Part shown: in pieces, positions 54,002 to 63,270 of the stretch | How positions within the stretch are numbered: position 1 is the stretch's first letter | Layout: the number at the start of each line of letters is the position of its first letter | Assembly (NCBI GenBank): GCA_963815305.1 | Contig: CAWFFW010000001.1 | Coordinates: forward strand, 2,232,001 to 2,296,000 | DNA: 64,000 bases | Reading direction: 5' to 3' | From: CAXBID01 sp963815305 | Lineage (GTDB): Bacteria; Bacteroidota; Bacteroidia; Flavobacteriales; Flavobacteriaceae | Program-made: the position numbers and the translations under genes | The notes under the pieces: generated by a model | The model's input: only the letters and a program-made list of their open reading frames with translations | Database searches by the model: none | Told to the model about the DNA's origin: nothing

Positions 54002-55642
54002 ATGGCGTCACTTATTCCACTCGACTCAAATTTAGATTTGCGAAAGGCAAAACATTTACTCAGGCGTGCCACTTTTAAGTTTACAAAAGAGCAGTTAGAT
54101 ACTTTTGTGGGTATGTCTGCTACAGCAGCCATTAATAGTTTAACTACGGTATCATCAAACACTTTATCTGAGCCATACGACCCATTACCAACCGAATCTC
54201 CTGATGGGTTTTGGACATCATCACCCGAACTTCCAAATTCATTGGATGGTCAAGGTAGAAAAAGAGGGCAGGTTACTGCTTGGTGGTGGTATAATGCCAT
54301 GCAACAAACCACATTAAAGCATAAACTTTCTTTCTTTTTACATACCAGTTTTCCTGTAGGTAAAGATTCAGGAGTTGGTGCTCCAACCTATTTTTTTGAT
54401 CATATAAACTTTTTAGATTTTTATGCTTTTGGCAACCTAAAAACCGTAGCTAAAAAAATTACGCTAGATAATGGGATGCTCGATTATTTAGATAATACAC
54501 AAAATAATAAAAATAACCCCAATGAAAATTATGCTCGTGAATATTTAGAGCTACATACTATTCTGAAGGGACCACAAATTGCCTCAGATAATTATACCAA
54601 TTACACCGAATTAGATATTCAGCAAGCTGCTAAAGTATTTTCTGGTTTTAAAAAACGTGCAGACCGAAGCGATATTGACCCAGATACTAATATACCAATG
54701 GGATATATTAACATCAATCAACATGATACAAACGATAAAACATTCAGTAGTGCATTTGGAAATCAAGTGATAATTGGGAGAGAAACGGAAACTGAAATAT
54801 TTGAAGAACTTGATGATTTTGTTGAAATGGTTTTTGCACAACCAGAAACAGCTAAAGCTTATTGCAGAAAACTTTACCGCTATTTTGTAAAAAGTGAATG
54901 GAATGAAGAAGTTGAAACAGATATTATAACACCGCTTGCGCAGGTACTTATTGATAATAATTATGAAATATTACCTGTGGTAACAACATTGCTTTCTAGC
55001 GAACATTTTTATGATGCTGATGATAGTGATGCCACTGATAATATAATAGGGAGTATTATAAAAAGCCCTTTACAATTACTTTCAGAAGTCTGTTCGATGT
55101 TTGAATTAGAGTATCCAGACCCAAGTACGGATGCCTTGTTCTATTATAGAAATTTCTTCCAAAGCTTTTTACATAATCGGTTTTTTCCAGCAACAGGTAT
55201 GGAATTTTATAACCCAGACTCAGTTGCTGGTTACCAAGCTTATTATCAACAACCAGGATTTGATAGAAACTGGTTTTCTTCAAATACGCTTATAGGTAGA
55301 TATAAACTTATCGAAAGTTTAATTGAAGGAAAAAACACCATATCTGGGGGAAATATTTATGCACAACTGAACACGGTTGCTTTTGTTAAAAATAAAATTA
55401 TAAATGCTTCCGATCCTAATTTATTGGTAACTGAAATTGCTGATTTATTATATCCCGAAAGTATTGACATAGATAGAACTATTTACTTTAAACGTTTTTT
55501 AGTTGATGAAGGTTTTCCCGATTATTATTGGACAAATGTTTGGTTACAATATTTAAATGATAATGATGATACAACGGTAAGAACTCGCTTAAATGCCTTA
55601 ATTATTGCTATGGTTAATGCAGCAGAATTTCAATTAATGTAA
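54002..55642 (+). CDS. DUF1800 family protein
   Basis: 546 residues. Typical DUF1800 sequence: KAKHLLRRATFKFTKEQLDTF near the start, WWWYNAMQQTTLKHKLSFFLHTSFPV, NPNENYAREYLELHTI (N-E-N-Y-A-R-E signature), and CRKLYRYFV. No clear signal peptide at this start. DUF1800 genes almost always pair with a DUF1501 gene, as here (11-bp gap). The activity of the pair is unknown. Confidence 0.9.
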   Translation: MASLIPLDSNLDLRKAKHLLRRATFKFTKEQLDTFVGMSATAAINSLTTVSSNTLSEPYDPLPTESPDGFWTSSPELPNSLDGQGRKRGQVTAWWWYNAMQQTTLKHKLSFFLHTSFPVGKDSGVGAPTYFFDHINFLDFYAFGNLKTVAKKITLDNGMLDYLDNTQNNKNNPNENYAREYLELHTILKGPQIASDNYTNYTELDIQQAAKVFSGFKKRADRSDIDPDTNIPMGYININQHDTNDKTFSSAFGNQVIIGRETETEIFEELDDFVEMVFAQPETAKAYCRKLYRYFVKSEWNEEVETDIITPLAQVLIDNNYEILPVVTTLLSSEHFYDADDSDATDNIIGSIIKSPLQLLSEVCSMFELEYPDPSTDALFYYRNFFQSFLHNRFFPATGMEFYNPDSVAGYQAYYQQPGFDRNWFSSNTLIGRYKLIESLIEGKNTISGGNIYAQLNTVAFVKNKIINASDPNLLVTEIADLLYPESIDIDRTIYFKRFLVDEGFPDYYWTNVWLQYLNDNDDTTVRTRLNALIIAMVNAAEFQLM

Positions 55643-55653
55643 GCTTAAAGATT

Positions 55654-57282
55654 ATGAAAAGAAGACATTTTATAAAATTATCATCAGCGGCTTCAGCAAT
55701 TGCATTAACGCCTTTTGAATTACAAGCTGCAATGAAATCATTTATGCCGTTGGTAGAGTGCCCAGATATTTCAAACAGAAAGTTAGTACTTATAAACTTA
55801 GCTGGTGCTAACGATGGTTTAAATACTATTGTCCCAATAAACCAATATGATATTTATAGCAATTTAAGACCCACTATAAAAGTTCCCATTTCAGGCGTCA
55901 ATAAGTATATAAATTTAGACACCTCGTTACAAGACAATCAACAAATTGGTTTAAATCCAGCACTTACGGGACTTAAATCACTATATGATAAAAGTTGGTT
56001 AAGAGTTATGCAATCTGTGGGATATCCGTCACAAAATAAAAGTCATTTTAAGTCTACCGATTTATATTTAACTGGAAACGACGGGAACAGTTTATTAAAC
56101 GGACAAGATACTGGATGGATGGGGCGTTTTATGGAATTATATTATTCTGACTTAATTGTAGAAAGTTTTCCACTTGCAGTTGAAATTGGATCAAATAACA
56201 CCTCATTAGGATTTCATGCCGAAGAAGCGCATGGATTATCATTAAATATTTCTGGACAAGATCCTGCTGGTTATTATTCTGTTTTAAACGGATTAGGAGG
56301 TGCCTCGCCATTAAATATTCCAGATTCAGATTATGGCAAACAATTAGAATTTATAACCAACACAGATGCTTTATCAAACACGTATGCTGAATCTATTTCA
56401 AATTCTTTTAATAGAGGAAAAAACGATATAAGCTACCCAGATAGTGATTTAGCAAATCAATTAAAAACGGTTGCACGATTAATAAGCGGCGATTTAGGCT
56501 CAAAAGTATATATGGTGCGCATTTCGGGTTTCGACACACATAATGCACAAGTGCAAGGTGTTGGTGAGGCTTTAGGAAGACATCACAGTTTATTAACCGA
56601 CCTATCTGAAAGCATGGAAGCTTTTATAAACGATTTGGATAGTCAAAATTTAGCCGACGATGTCGTTGGACTTACATTTTCAGAATTTGGTAGAAAAGCA
56701 GCCGAGAATGGTAATTTAGGTACAGATCATGGTGAAATAGCACCTATGTTTGTTTTTGGTAAACCTGTTTTAGGCGGCGTTTCGGGTACAAACCCAGATT
56801 TAACTGAAGCTACAAGCTCTAACAATTACCAAATACAAACCGTTCAGTACGATTACAGACAAACATTTGCAACCTTACTCCAAAATTATCTTGGTGCCGA
56901 TGATGCTATTATTGATGCTACATTTTTCAATCACACCTTGAATGATAGTTTTGTTAATTTAAGAATAGAAGATCTTTTAAAATCTGAGTTTGACATATCA
57001 AAAGGTTGTATAGCTAGTACTAATGATCCTTTAAAGGATACTAAAAACTGGTTGGTATACCCTAATCCGTTTAGGGATAATGTTAATATTTCTGGGATTA
57101 ATACCGACGAAACAGTTTCTTATAGAATATATAATACTTCAGGTATTTTGTTAATAGACAAAACGGAGATATTAATTGATGGTAAAGCAACTATCAATTT
57201 ATTTGGCTACAGCAGCGGTGTCTACTTTTTCGAAATACTTTCGAGAGGTAAAAAAGAAATTCATAAAGTCATTAAAATTTAG
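55654..57282 (+). CDS. DUF1501 family protein with Tat-like signal and T9SS sorting domain
   Basis: 542 residues. N-terminus MKRRHFIKLSSAASAIALTP carries the RRxFIK twin-arginine motif. The core is DUF1501 (alkaline phosphatase/sulfatase-like fold: NLAGANDGLNTIVPIN; SGFDTHNAQ; FSEFGRKAAENGNLGTDHGE). The last 75 residues (NWLVYPNPFRDNVNISG...SSGVYFFEILSRGKKEIHKVIKI) form a type A T9SS C-terminal domain. So the protein appears to be exported folded across the inner membrane and then sent to the surface by T9SS. Paired with DUF1800. Confidence 0.9.
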   Translation: MKRRHFIKLSSAASAIALTPFELQAAMKSFMPLVECPDISNRKLVLINLAGANDGLNTIVPINQYDIYSNLRPTIKVPISGVNKYINLDTSLQDNQQIGLNPALTGLKSLYDKSWLRVMQSVGYPSQNKSHFKSTDLYLTGNDGNSLLNGQDTGWMGRFMELYYSDLIVESFPLAVEIGSNNTSLGFHAEEAHGLSLNISGQDPAGYYSVLNGLGGASPLNIPDSDYGKQLEFITNTDALSNTYAESISNSFNRGKNDISYPDSDLANQLKTVARLISGDLGSKVYMVRISGFDTHNAQVQGVGEALGRHHSLLTDLSESMEAFINDLDSQNLADDVVGLTFSEFGRKAAENGNLGTDHGEIAPMFVFGKPVLGGVSGTNPDLTEATSSNNYQIQTVQYDYRQTFATLLQNYLGADDAIIDATFFNHTLNDSFVNLRIEDLLKSEFDISKGCIASTNDPLKDTKNWLVYPNPFRDNVNISGINTDETVSYRIYNTSGILLIDKTEILIDGKATINLFGYSSGVYFFEILSRGKKEIHKVIKI

Positions 57283-57336
57283 ATAAAAAGTTTTTTATCA
57301 AAATTCACAAATTCGACCACAATTGAAATAAAATTT

Positions 57337-58104
57337 ATGAAAGCAATAAAAACTATATTAACCCTACTCATTATTAGTATTTTAGTGACTTCCTGCAACA
57401 AAGATTTTGATGATTTGACAGAAAATATTGTTCTAATAGATTCTACATTAATCGACGAAAATATTGAACATAAATGGTGGATATTAACGCATAGAAGTTA
57501 TCAAGATCCAGGGATTTACCTTTATAATGAAACGACTTTACAAATTGAATTAAAACTGGATTTGCCTGAGAATTTAGAATCGCCACATGCCTTAGCTAAC
57601 GATGGAGAATCCCTATGGATTGGTGGCGTAGGGGAGAACGAATCCATCTACCAACTTAATCCTGAAAATGGTGCGATTATATCTGAAATAAGAAATATTA
57701 GAACGGAAGGCATCGCTTTATTAAATGAGTATGTGTTTTATTCAAATGATAAAAACATCAATAAAATAGAAAAAAACGGAACACTTGTTGAAGAAATAAC
57801 AACCAAAAACTCGTCCTATAATATTCCAGATATAGCCATAGATGGGAATACCTTATATTATTTACGTTATTCTGAGAGAGAACCTATTGTGAAACTAGGT
57901 TTATCAAATAAAGAAGAAAGAAGAATTCCTTTGACAGAAACCACAGGAACTTATTGTTTAACCATTTCAAATAATGAAATAATTACCATAAACCCATTTA
58001 ATGAAATCATTCGATTTAATCTCGGAACAGGTGAATTTATCTCAACGAACGCCACAATTATAGAAGGATGGATAACGGCAATAGCACCTTATAACGTCAA
58101 CTAA
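57337..58104 (+). CDS. Lipoprotein, beta-propeller-like
   Basis: 255 residues; lipobox LVTSCNKD (Cys near 20). The body has repeated WI/I-G-G and YFSND strand patterns (ANDGESLWIGGVGENESIYQLNPENGAIISEIR; YSNDKNINKIEKNGTLVEEI; NTLYYLRYSEREP) suggestive of a small beta-propeller. Last gene of the ECF/FecR/TonB/DUF1800/DUF1501 unit, 54 bp after DUF1501. Function unknown. Confidence 0.68.
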   Translation: MKAIKTILTLLIISILVTSCNKDFDDLTENIVLIDSTLIDENIEHKWWILTHRSYQDPGIYLYNETTLQIELKLDLPENLESPHALANDGESLWIGGVGENESIYQLNPENGAIISEIRNIRTEGIALLNEYVFYSNDKNINKIEKNGTLVEEITTKNSSYNIPDIAIDGNTLYYLRYSEREPIVKLGLSNKEERRIPLTETTGTYCLTISNNEIITINPFNEIIRFNLGTGEFISTNATIIEGWITAIAPYNVN

Positions 58105-58184
58105 AAAACTTATTAAATCTTAATCAGTGCGAGTTCGACGTGAAATTTTCAATTTGTTCTTTTTTTAAAAATATCAATAAATGT

Positions 58185-58250
58185 TACCTTGAGCGCAATC
58201 GAAAGGTTTTTCAAAGTTAGAACTCAATGAGGTATCCACTGCGCTCGACC
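58185..58250. repeat. Dispersed inverted-repeat element
   Basis: The spacer 58105-58386 holds TGAGCGCAATCGAAAGGTTT and, about 45 nt later, GGTATCCACTGCGCTCGACC; GAGCGCA and TGCGCTC are complementary. This sequence type (GAGCGCAGTCGA) is a familiar dispersed repeat in flavobacterial spacers (from memory). No gene or good terminator is otherwise seen in the spacer. Confidence 0.5.
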
Positions 58251-58386
58251 CCAACAAAAAAACTAATTAATAGATAATTAGGATGACCTGAAAATTCGTT
58301 ATATCAAAATCACGTAATTTACCAATTTTAAGTAATAAAATAAATCGTCTTTTAGATTCAATAAAAGCTTTTTAAAATAACGAGTT

Positions 58387-61086
58387 CTAATTTAAACTTG
58401 CTAGACTTGCTTTCAAAGTTTCTATTTTGGCTAACGCATCAGCTTCTTTCTTCTTTTCTGAAGCTACAACCTGTTCTGGTGCACCAGCTACGAAACGTTC
58501 ATTAGATAATTTTTTTTGTACAGATTTTAAAAACCCTTCAGTGTAATTTAACTCTTCTGAAAGCTTTTTGATTTCAGCTTCTATATCAATACTTCCAGCC
58601 ATAGGCACAAAATATTCATTAGATTTTACTCTAAATGTTAATGCGCCTTCAACCGTATCAGAAACATAATCTATACGTTCTAAATTTCCTAATTTAGCAA
58701 TAATAGAATCAAAAGTAGTAGTAGATTTTTCATTATTTATTACTGAAAAACCAATAGTTTCTTTAAATGCCATGTTTTTCTGTTTTCTAATATTTCTAAT
58801 ACCCGAAATAACTTCAGAAGCAAAATCAAAATCAGAAATTAAAGTCTCATTTACCGACTTACTTTCTGGCCATTTAGAAATTATTAATGCATTTTCTGGG
58901 GTTCTTTTAGAAATATAATGCCAAATATCTTCCGTTAAAAAAGGCATAAATGGATGAACAATTTTCAAATTATCTTCAAAAATAGCAATAGTTCGTTTTA
59001 GTGTTTCTGCATCTATAGGTTGCTGATATGCCGGTTTTATCATTTCCAAAAACCACCCACAGAAATCATCAAAAATAAGTTTATAAATAGACATTAAAGC
59101 ATCGCTTAACCTGTATTTACTAAAATGATCCTCTACCTCTATTAAAGCTTTTTGAAACTTAGATTCGTACCAATCTAAAGCTATTTTACTAAAATTTGGT
59201 TGTGCAATTGAATGATCAATTTCCCAACCATCAACCAAACGATAAGCATTCCAAATTTTATTTCCGAATCCTTTTCCTTGCTGACATAACGCTTCATCAA
59301 ACATTAAATCGTTTCCTGCCGCGCTACTTAATAGTAATCCAACGCGAACCCCATCGGCGCTGTATTGTTCAATAAGCTTTAAAGCATCTGGAGAATTCCC
59401 CAAGCTTTTACTCATTTTACGACGTTGTTTATCGCGAACCAAACCTGTCAAATATACGTTTTTAAAAGGTTTTGCATCTTTATATTCGTAACCTGCAATA
59501 ATCATTCTAGCCACCCAAAAGAATAAGATATCTGGTCCTGTAACTAAATCATTTGTAGGATAGTAATATTTAATCTCTTCATTTTCAGGATTTCTAATAC
59601 CATCAAACACACTCATTGGCCATAGCCAAGACGAGAACCAAGTATCTAAAGCATCAGTATCTTGAGTAAGGTTATTGGTTGTTAGTTGCTGGTTATTTGT
59701 TTTTTGTTTTGCTTCCTTTAGAGCCTCTTCTATAGTTTCAGCAACTACAAAATCCTCTTTCCCATCACCATAGAAATACGCAGGAATTTGTTGTCCCCAA
59801 AGAAGCTGACGCGAAATATTCCAATCACGAATATTTTCCACCCAATGGCGGTAGGTGTTTTTAAACTTTTTAGGAAATAATTTAATCTCAGCATCTTCAC
59901 CTAAAACCGCTTTTATTGCTGGCTTTACTAAATCTTCCATTTTTAGAAACCACTGATCGCTTAATCTTGGTTCAATTACGGCTTTAGTTCTTTCAGAAGT
60001 TCCTACTTTGTTTATGTGGGTTTCCGTTTTTACTAAAACACCAGATTCTTCAAGATTTTTTTCAACTGCTTTTCTAGCCACAAAACGATCTTGACCTTCA
60101 AATTGCATTCCGAAACTATTTAATGTCGCATCTTCATTAAAGATATCAATAACTTCAAGATTGTGTTTATCTCCTAAATTCTTGTCATTTTCATCATGTG
60201 CTGGCGTTACTTTTAAGCATCCTGTACCAAAATCAACATCAACGTAGTCATCTTCAATAATAGGAATTACGCGATTACAAATTGGCACAATGGCTTTTTT
60301 TCCACGTAAATGTTTAAAACGTTCATCATTAGGATTAATGCAAATGGCAGTATCGCCAAAAATAGTTTCAGGACGCGTGGTTGCGATAATTAAGTATTCC
60401 TCTGCAAGCCCATCCGAAGAAGGGGAACCCTTACTCTTGTTCACTCTCTCTCCTTCTGAGGGGTTTGGAGTGAAGACTTTATACTTAATATAATACAAAT
60501 TCCCTTGTCGCTCTTCATAAATTACTTCCTCATCAGATAATGTTGTTTTTGCCTCTGGATCCCAATTTACCATACGGTAACCTCTGTAAATCAAGCCTTT
60601 CTTATATAAATCCACAAAAACTTTAATAACAGCTTCTGACATATCGTCATCCATTGTAAACTTTGTACGGTCCCAATCGCAAGAACATCCTAATTTTTTT
60701 AATTGTTCCAGAATAACACCTCCATATTCTTCAGTCCAATCCCATGCATGTTTTAAAAACTCATCTCGAGACAAATCATTTTTATCAATACCTTGCTCTT
60801 TCAATTTAGCTACAACTTTAGCCTCAGTGGCAATAGAAGCATGATCTGTACCAGGAACCCAACAGGCATTTTTACCTTGTAAACGGGCGCGACGAATTAA
60901 TACATCTTGAATTGTGTTATTTAGCATGTGCCCCATATGCAACACCCCAGTTACATTTGGTGGTGGTATAACAATGGTATAGGGCTCTCTGTTATCAGGT
61001 GTTGAATGAAAATAATTATGAGCCATCCAGTAACTGTACCACTTACTTTCTACCTGTTTTGCATCATATTTTGATGGAATTTGCAT
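58387..61086 (-). CDS. valS: Valyl-tRNA synthetase with in-frame insertions
   Basis: Charges tRNA-Val and edits Thr-tRNA-Val. 899 residues from ATG 61086 (MQIPSKYDAKQVESKWYSYW; the open frame adds 11 codons upstream). HIGH-type PPPNVTGVLHMGHML, editing domain with IATTRPETI, KMSKS in DKQRRKMSKSLGNSPD, anticodon-binding domain, and a C-terminal coiled coil. Longer than usual for flavobacteria (about 875-880): one insert of about 22 residues (TPNPSEGERVNKSKG...) before IATTRPET and a short TNNQQLTTNNL segment before TQDTDALDTW. Both look repeat-derived and keep the frame. Confidence 0.95.
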   Translation of the reverse strand: MQIPSKYDAKQVESKWYSYWMAHNYFHSTPDNREPYTIVIPPPNVTGVLHMGHMLNNTIQDVLIRRARLQGKNACWVPGTDHASIATEAKVVAKLKEQGIDKNDLSRDEFLKHAWDWTEEYGGVILEQLKKLGCSCDWDRTKFTMDDDMSEAVIKVFVDLYKKGLIYRGYRMVNWDPEAKTTLSDEEVIYEERQGNLYYIKYKVFTPNPSEGERVNKSKGSPSSDGLAEEYLIIATTRPETIFGDTAICINPNDERFKHLRGKKAIVPICNRVIPIIEDDYVDVDFGTGCLKVTPAHDENDKNLGDKHNLEVIDIFNEDATLNSFGMQFEGQDRFVARKAVEKNLEESGVLVKTETHINKVGTSERTKAVIEPRLSDQWFLKMEDLVKPAIKAVLGEDAEIKLFPKKFKNTYRHWVENIRDWNISRQLLWGQQIPAYFYGDGKEDFVVAETIEEALKEAKQKTNNQQLTTNNLTQDTDALDTWFSSWLWPMSVFDGIRNPENEEIKYYYPTNDLVTGPDILFFWVARMIIAGYEYKDAKPFKNVYLTGLVRDKQRRKMSKSLGNSPDALKLIEQYSADGVRVGLLLSSAAGNDLMFDEALCQQGKGFGNKIWNAYRLVDGWEIDHSIAQPNFSKIALDWYESKFQKALIEVEDHFSKYRLSDALMSIYKLIFDDFCGWFLEMIKPAYQQPIDAETLKRTIAIFEDNLKIVHPFMPFLTEDIWHYISKRTPENALIISKWPESKSVNETLISDFDFASEVISGIRNIRKQKNMAFKETIGFSVINNEKSTTTFDSIIAKLGNLERIDYVSDTVEGALTFRVKSNEYFVPMAGSIDIEAEIKKLSEELNYTEGFLKSVQKKLSNERFVAGAPEQVVASEKKKEADALAKIETLKASLASLN
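59660..59705. repeat. Heptamer-like simple repeat inside valS
   Basis: GGTTATTGGTTGTTAGTTGCTGG followed by TTATTTG, related to the TTGTTAG array at 50498. On the coding strand it is read as TNNQQLTTNN just before the conserved TQDTDALDTWFSS. Confidence 0.5.
60403..60476. repeat. Palindromic repeat element inserted in frame in valS
   Basis: Imperfect inverted repeat: AAGCCCATCCGAAGAAGG on one side and CCTTCTGAGGGGTTTGG on the other, about 30 nt apart. Coding strand reads TPNPSEGE...KGSPSSDGLAEE between KVF and YLIIATTRPET. GC-richer than the surrounding gene. Resembles the TPNPSEG/TPSPKG-type repeats dispersed in flavobacterial genomes (from memory). Confidence 0.6.
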
Positions 61087-61116
61087 GCTTTGGAATAGTT
61101 TTTGAATATTGATGTG

Positions 61117-61124
61117 CAAAAGTA
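61117..61124 (-). promoter_or_regulatory. -7 box of valS
   Basis: TACTTTTG on the minus strand, 30 bp before the valS ATG at 61086; it supports that start over the upstream in-frame codon at 61119, which overlaps the box. The -33 position has TTT instead of TTG. Confidence 0.55.
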
Positions 61125-61274
61125 CTTATATTTCTTTTTCTGTGAAAGTTATATAACTGATGATAAATATGTAAATACTATATATTTTGACAGTTCAACT
61201 TAAAATACAGAAAAGTTATACGTACATTTAACCATGTTGAATATGCTAACAAACGTGTATTACGTCTATTTTTT

Positions 61275-61305
61275 TTGCGTGTTGTGGAAAAAGTGAGTAT
61301 GTTTG
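61275..61305 (+). promoter_or_regulatory. Promoter of the DUF1573 gene
   Basis: -33 TTG (61275-61277), 20-nt spacer, -7 box TATGTTTG (61298-61305); start codon 22 bp further on. Confidence 0.65.
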
Positions 61306-61327
61306 ACAAGAATTTAATTTAAATATT

Positions 61328-61753
61328 ATGAAACAATTAATTATAGTTTTGTTTATCGGATTAATCAGTTTTTCAGTAAATGCTCAAGATAAAGTTGCCA
61401 AAATTGACTTTAAAGCAGATACTATTGATTATGGAACTATTGAAAAAGGAGCCGATGGTGTAAGAGTTTTTGAATTCACTAATTCAGGTGATGCGCCTCT
61501 TATAGTATCTAAAGTAACTTCCAGTTGTGGATGTACTGTCCCAAAATGGTCCAAAGAGCCTATTTTACCTGGAAAAACAGGAGAGATCCAAGTAAAGTAT
61601 GATACCAACAGAGTTAGCCCCATTAGAAAAACAATTACAGTGATTTCTAATGCAGAAACACCTACAGTAGCTTTAAAAATAAAAGGCTTAGTTGTAGATT
61701 CGAATAAAGAAAGTGTTATTGAAAAGAAAGAAAAAAGTATCGTACAGCAGTAA
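61328..61753 (+). CDS. DUF1573 domain-containing periplasmic protein
   Basis: 141 residues; signal peptide (1-19, SVNAQ), then one Ig/ASH-like DUF1573 domain: DTIDYGTIEKGADGVRVFEFTNSGDAPLIVSKVTSSCGCTVPKWSKEPILPGKTGEIQVKYDT. The SSCGCT cysteines and P-I-x-P-G-K-x-G are family hallmarks. Charged C-terminal tail. Role unknown; single-gene unit with its own promoter and terminator. Confidence 0.88.
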   Translation: MKQLIIVLFIGLISFSVNAQDKVAKIDFKADTIDYGTIEKGADGVRVFEFTNSGDAPLIVSKVTSSCGCTVPKWSKEPILPGKTGEIQVKYDTNRVSPIRKTITVISNAETPTVALKIKGLVVDSNKESVIEKKEKSIVQQ

Positions 61754-61773
61754 AAAATTAAACACCATACTAT

Positions 61774-61803
61774 AAAAGCCTAGACAAATACGTCTGGGCT
61801 TTT
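61774..61803. terminator. Bidirectional terminator between DUF1573 and the PDZ-protease-like gene
   Basis: AAAAGCCTAGAC (61774-61785) pairs with GTCTGGGCTTTT (61792-61803), one G-T pair, 6-nt loop. Short T/A tracts on both strands; genes converge on it. Confidence 0.8.
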
Positions 61804-61807
61804 ATAT

Positions 61808-63147
61808 TTAAAAGAGACTTTCTAATTTAAAATTAAAAATTAAAGTTTGACCATACCTTTCAACTTTCAATTTTATATTCTTACCTGGTTCATCATAGAA
61901 AATATGCATTAATTTCTGCAACGAAAGTTGATGTGTAGGCTTATTGTTAATAGCAATAATAACATCACCAATTTGTAATCCTGCATTTTCAGCTGGTGAA
62001 TTTTCTCTTAATTCTACTACCGCATAAGCTGGCTTTAGCGATATTTCATATTCTGGGTTTATCGAAATTCTCGTACTATTTATAGGCTCATTATTATTCA
62101 ATGAACTCGATTTTTTGTTTGAAATCCTATCATTTATTTCTCTTATAAACCTAAATCCGTCGTGTGCTAGTTCAATACCACTTTTATTATAACTAAACTT
62201 ATCCTTAAAATGTTTGTTCTTTTTTAATGTAATTATGGCTCTTTGATAATCTATAATAATATTAAATCGTTTTAATATATTACCTGCTACACTTCCATTA
62301 CGATCTTTGTATTTTCTAGCATGTAAAGTGTAAGTAGAGTCTGGATAAGCAATATTTGCATTTTTAATAGTGATCTCTTTTAAGGAAAAAGATTCAATTT
62401 TTGAACGTTTACCATAAACGCTACCGCTTAAACCGTGCCCCAAAAAGTCTTGAAAGTATTTGTCAGGAGATTTTATGCCTAAATCTTCATCTTCAAAAAG
62501 CCACAATGCATCACTACCACCAGAATCAATTAATAATTTTACTGGAATTTGACGGTCATCAATTTCAACCTCACAGTTAATGTATGGTTTATTCTTATAA
62601 AACTCTAGATTTAAACGTTCACATTTCTCACAACTTTTATAACGGTAATAATCAGGTTCTGTAAGTCTTAAAAACTGGTTAGAATAATTTATTTCAACCA
62701 CTAAATCTTTAAATAAATCGTAACCTATGATACCATGAACAGGAATTCCTAATCTTGGAGCAAAATTTAAATTTTCATCATAAACTGCATATAAATCTTG
62801 ATCTAATACAATAGCGTCACCTATTTTTAAAATATTATTTTTTGACTTTAATGCTTCAACAGATTCTCCTTCGCCCAACCCTCTCAAAAAAATTTTTTTC
62901 GTGTTTTTAATTTTCAAAGTGTCCGATACATTTAAAAAATTAAAAATTATAGGTTTACTTACTCCTGTATCTAATATAAATGACAAAGTCACTCCGTTTA
63001 TCTCAATAGGAAAAATAACTAAATTATTAATAAGTTTAAATTTAATTTTATCTGAATGTTTTTTATTCTGAACAATAAATTTTCCTTGAGAAAACCAAAA
63101 TGACTTAAACAAAAAAATAGTGATATGAATAAAATATTTTTTTTCAT
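61808..63147 (-). CDS. Retropepsin-like aspartyl protease with PDZ domain; start region frameshifted
   Basis: The continuous frame begins at a TTG (63112) and gives 434 residues: two retropepsin-like motifs, SFILDTGVSKPI (Asp48) and LLIDSGGSD (about 195), and a C-terminal PDZ domain (about 350-425, AVVELRENSPAENAGLQIGDVIIAINNKPTHQLS). No signal peptide fits that start. A good one (MKKNILFISLFFCLSHFGF) starts at ATG 63147 in another frame and joins at FSQGKF if one T is added to the TTTT run at 63091-63094. So the native protein was probably exported; either a mutation or a sequencing error disrupts it. Confidence 0.8.
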
Positions 63148-63270
63148 TTAAAAAAACAAATAATAACGTAACTGAATTTACGAATCTTTAAATTAGTTTA
63201 TCGAATAAGAGCTATATTTTAAAAAAACTTTAAGATAATTTTCTCAACTTTGTAGCTAAATCAAATTTTA

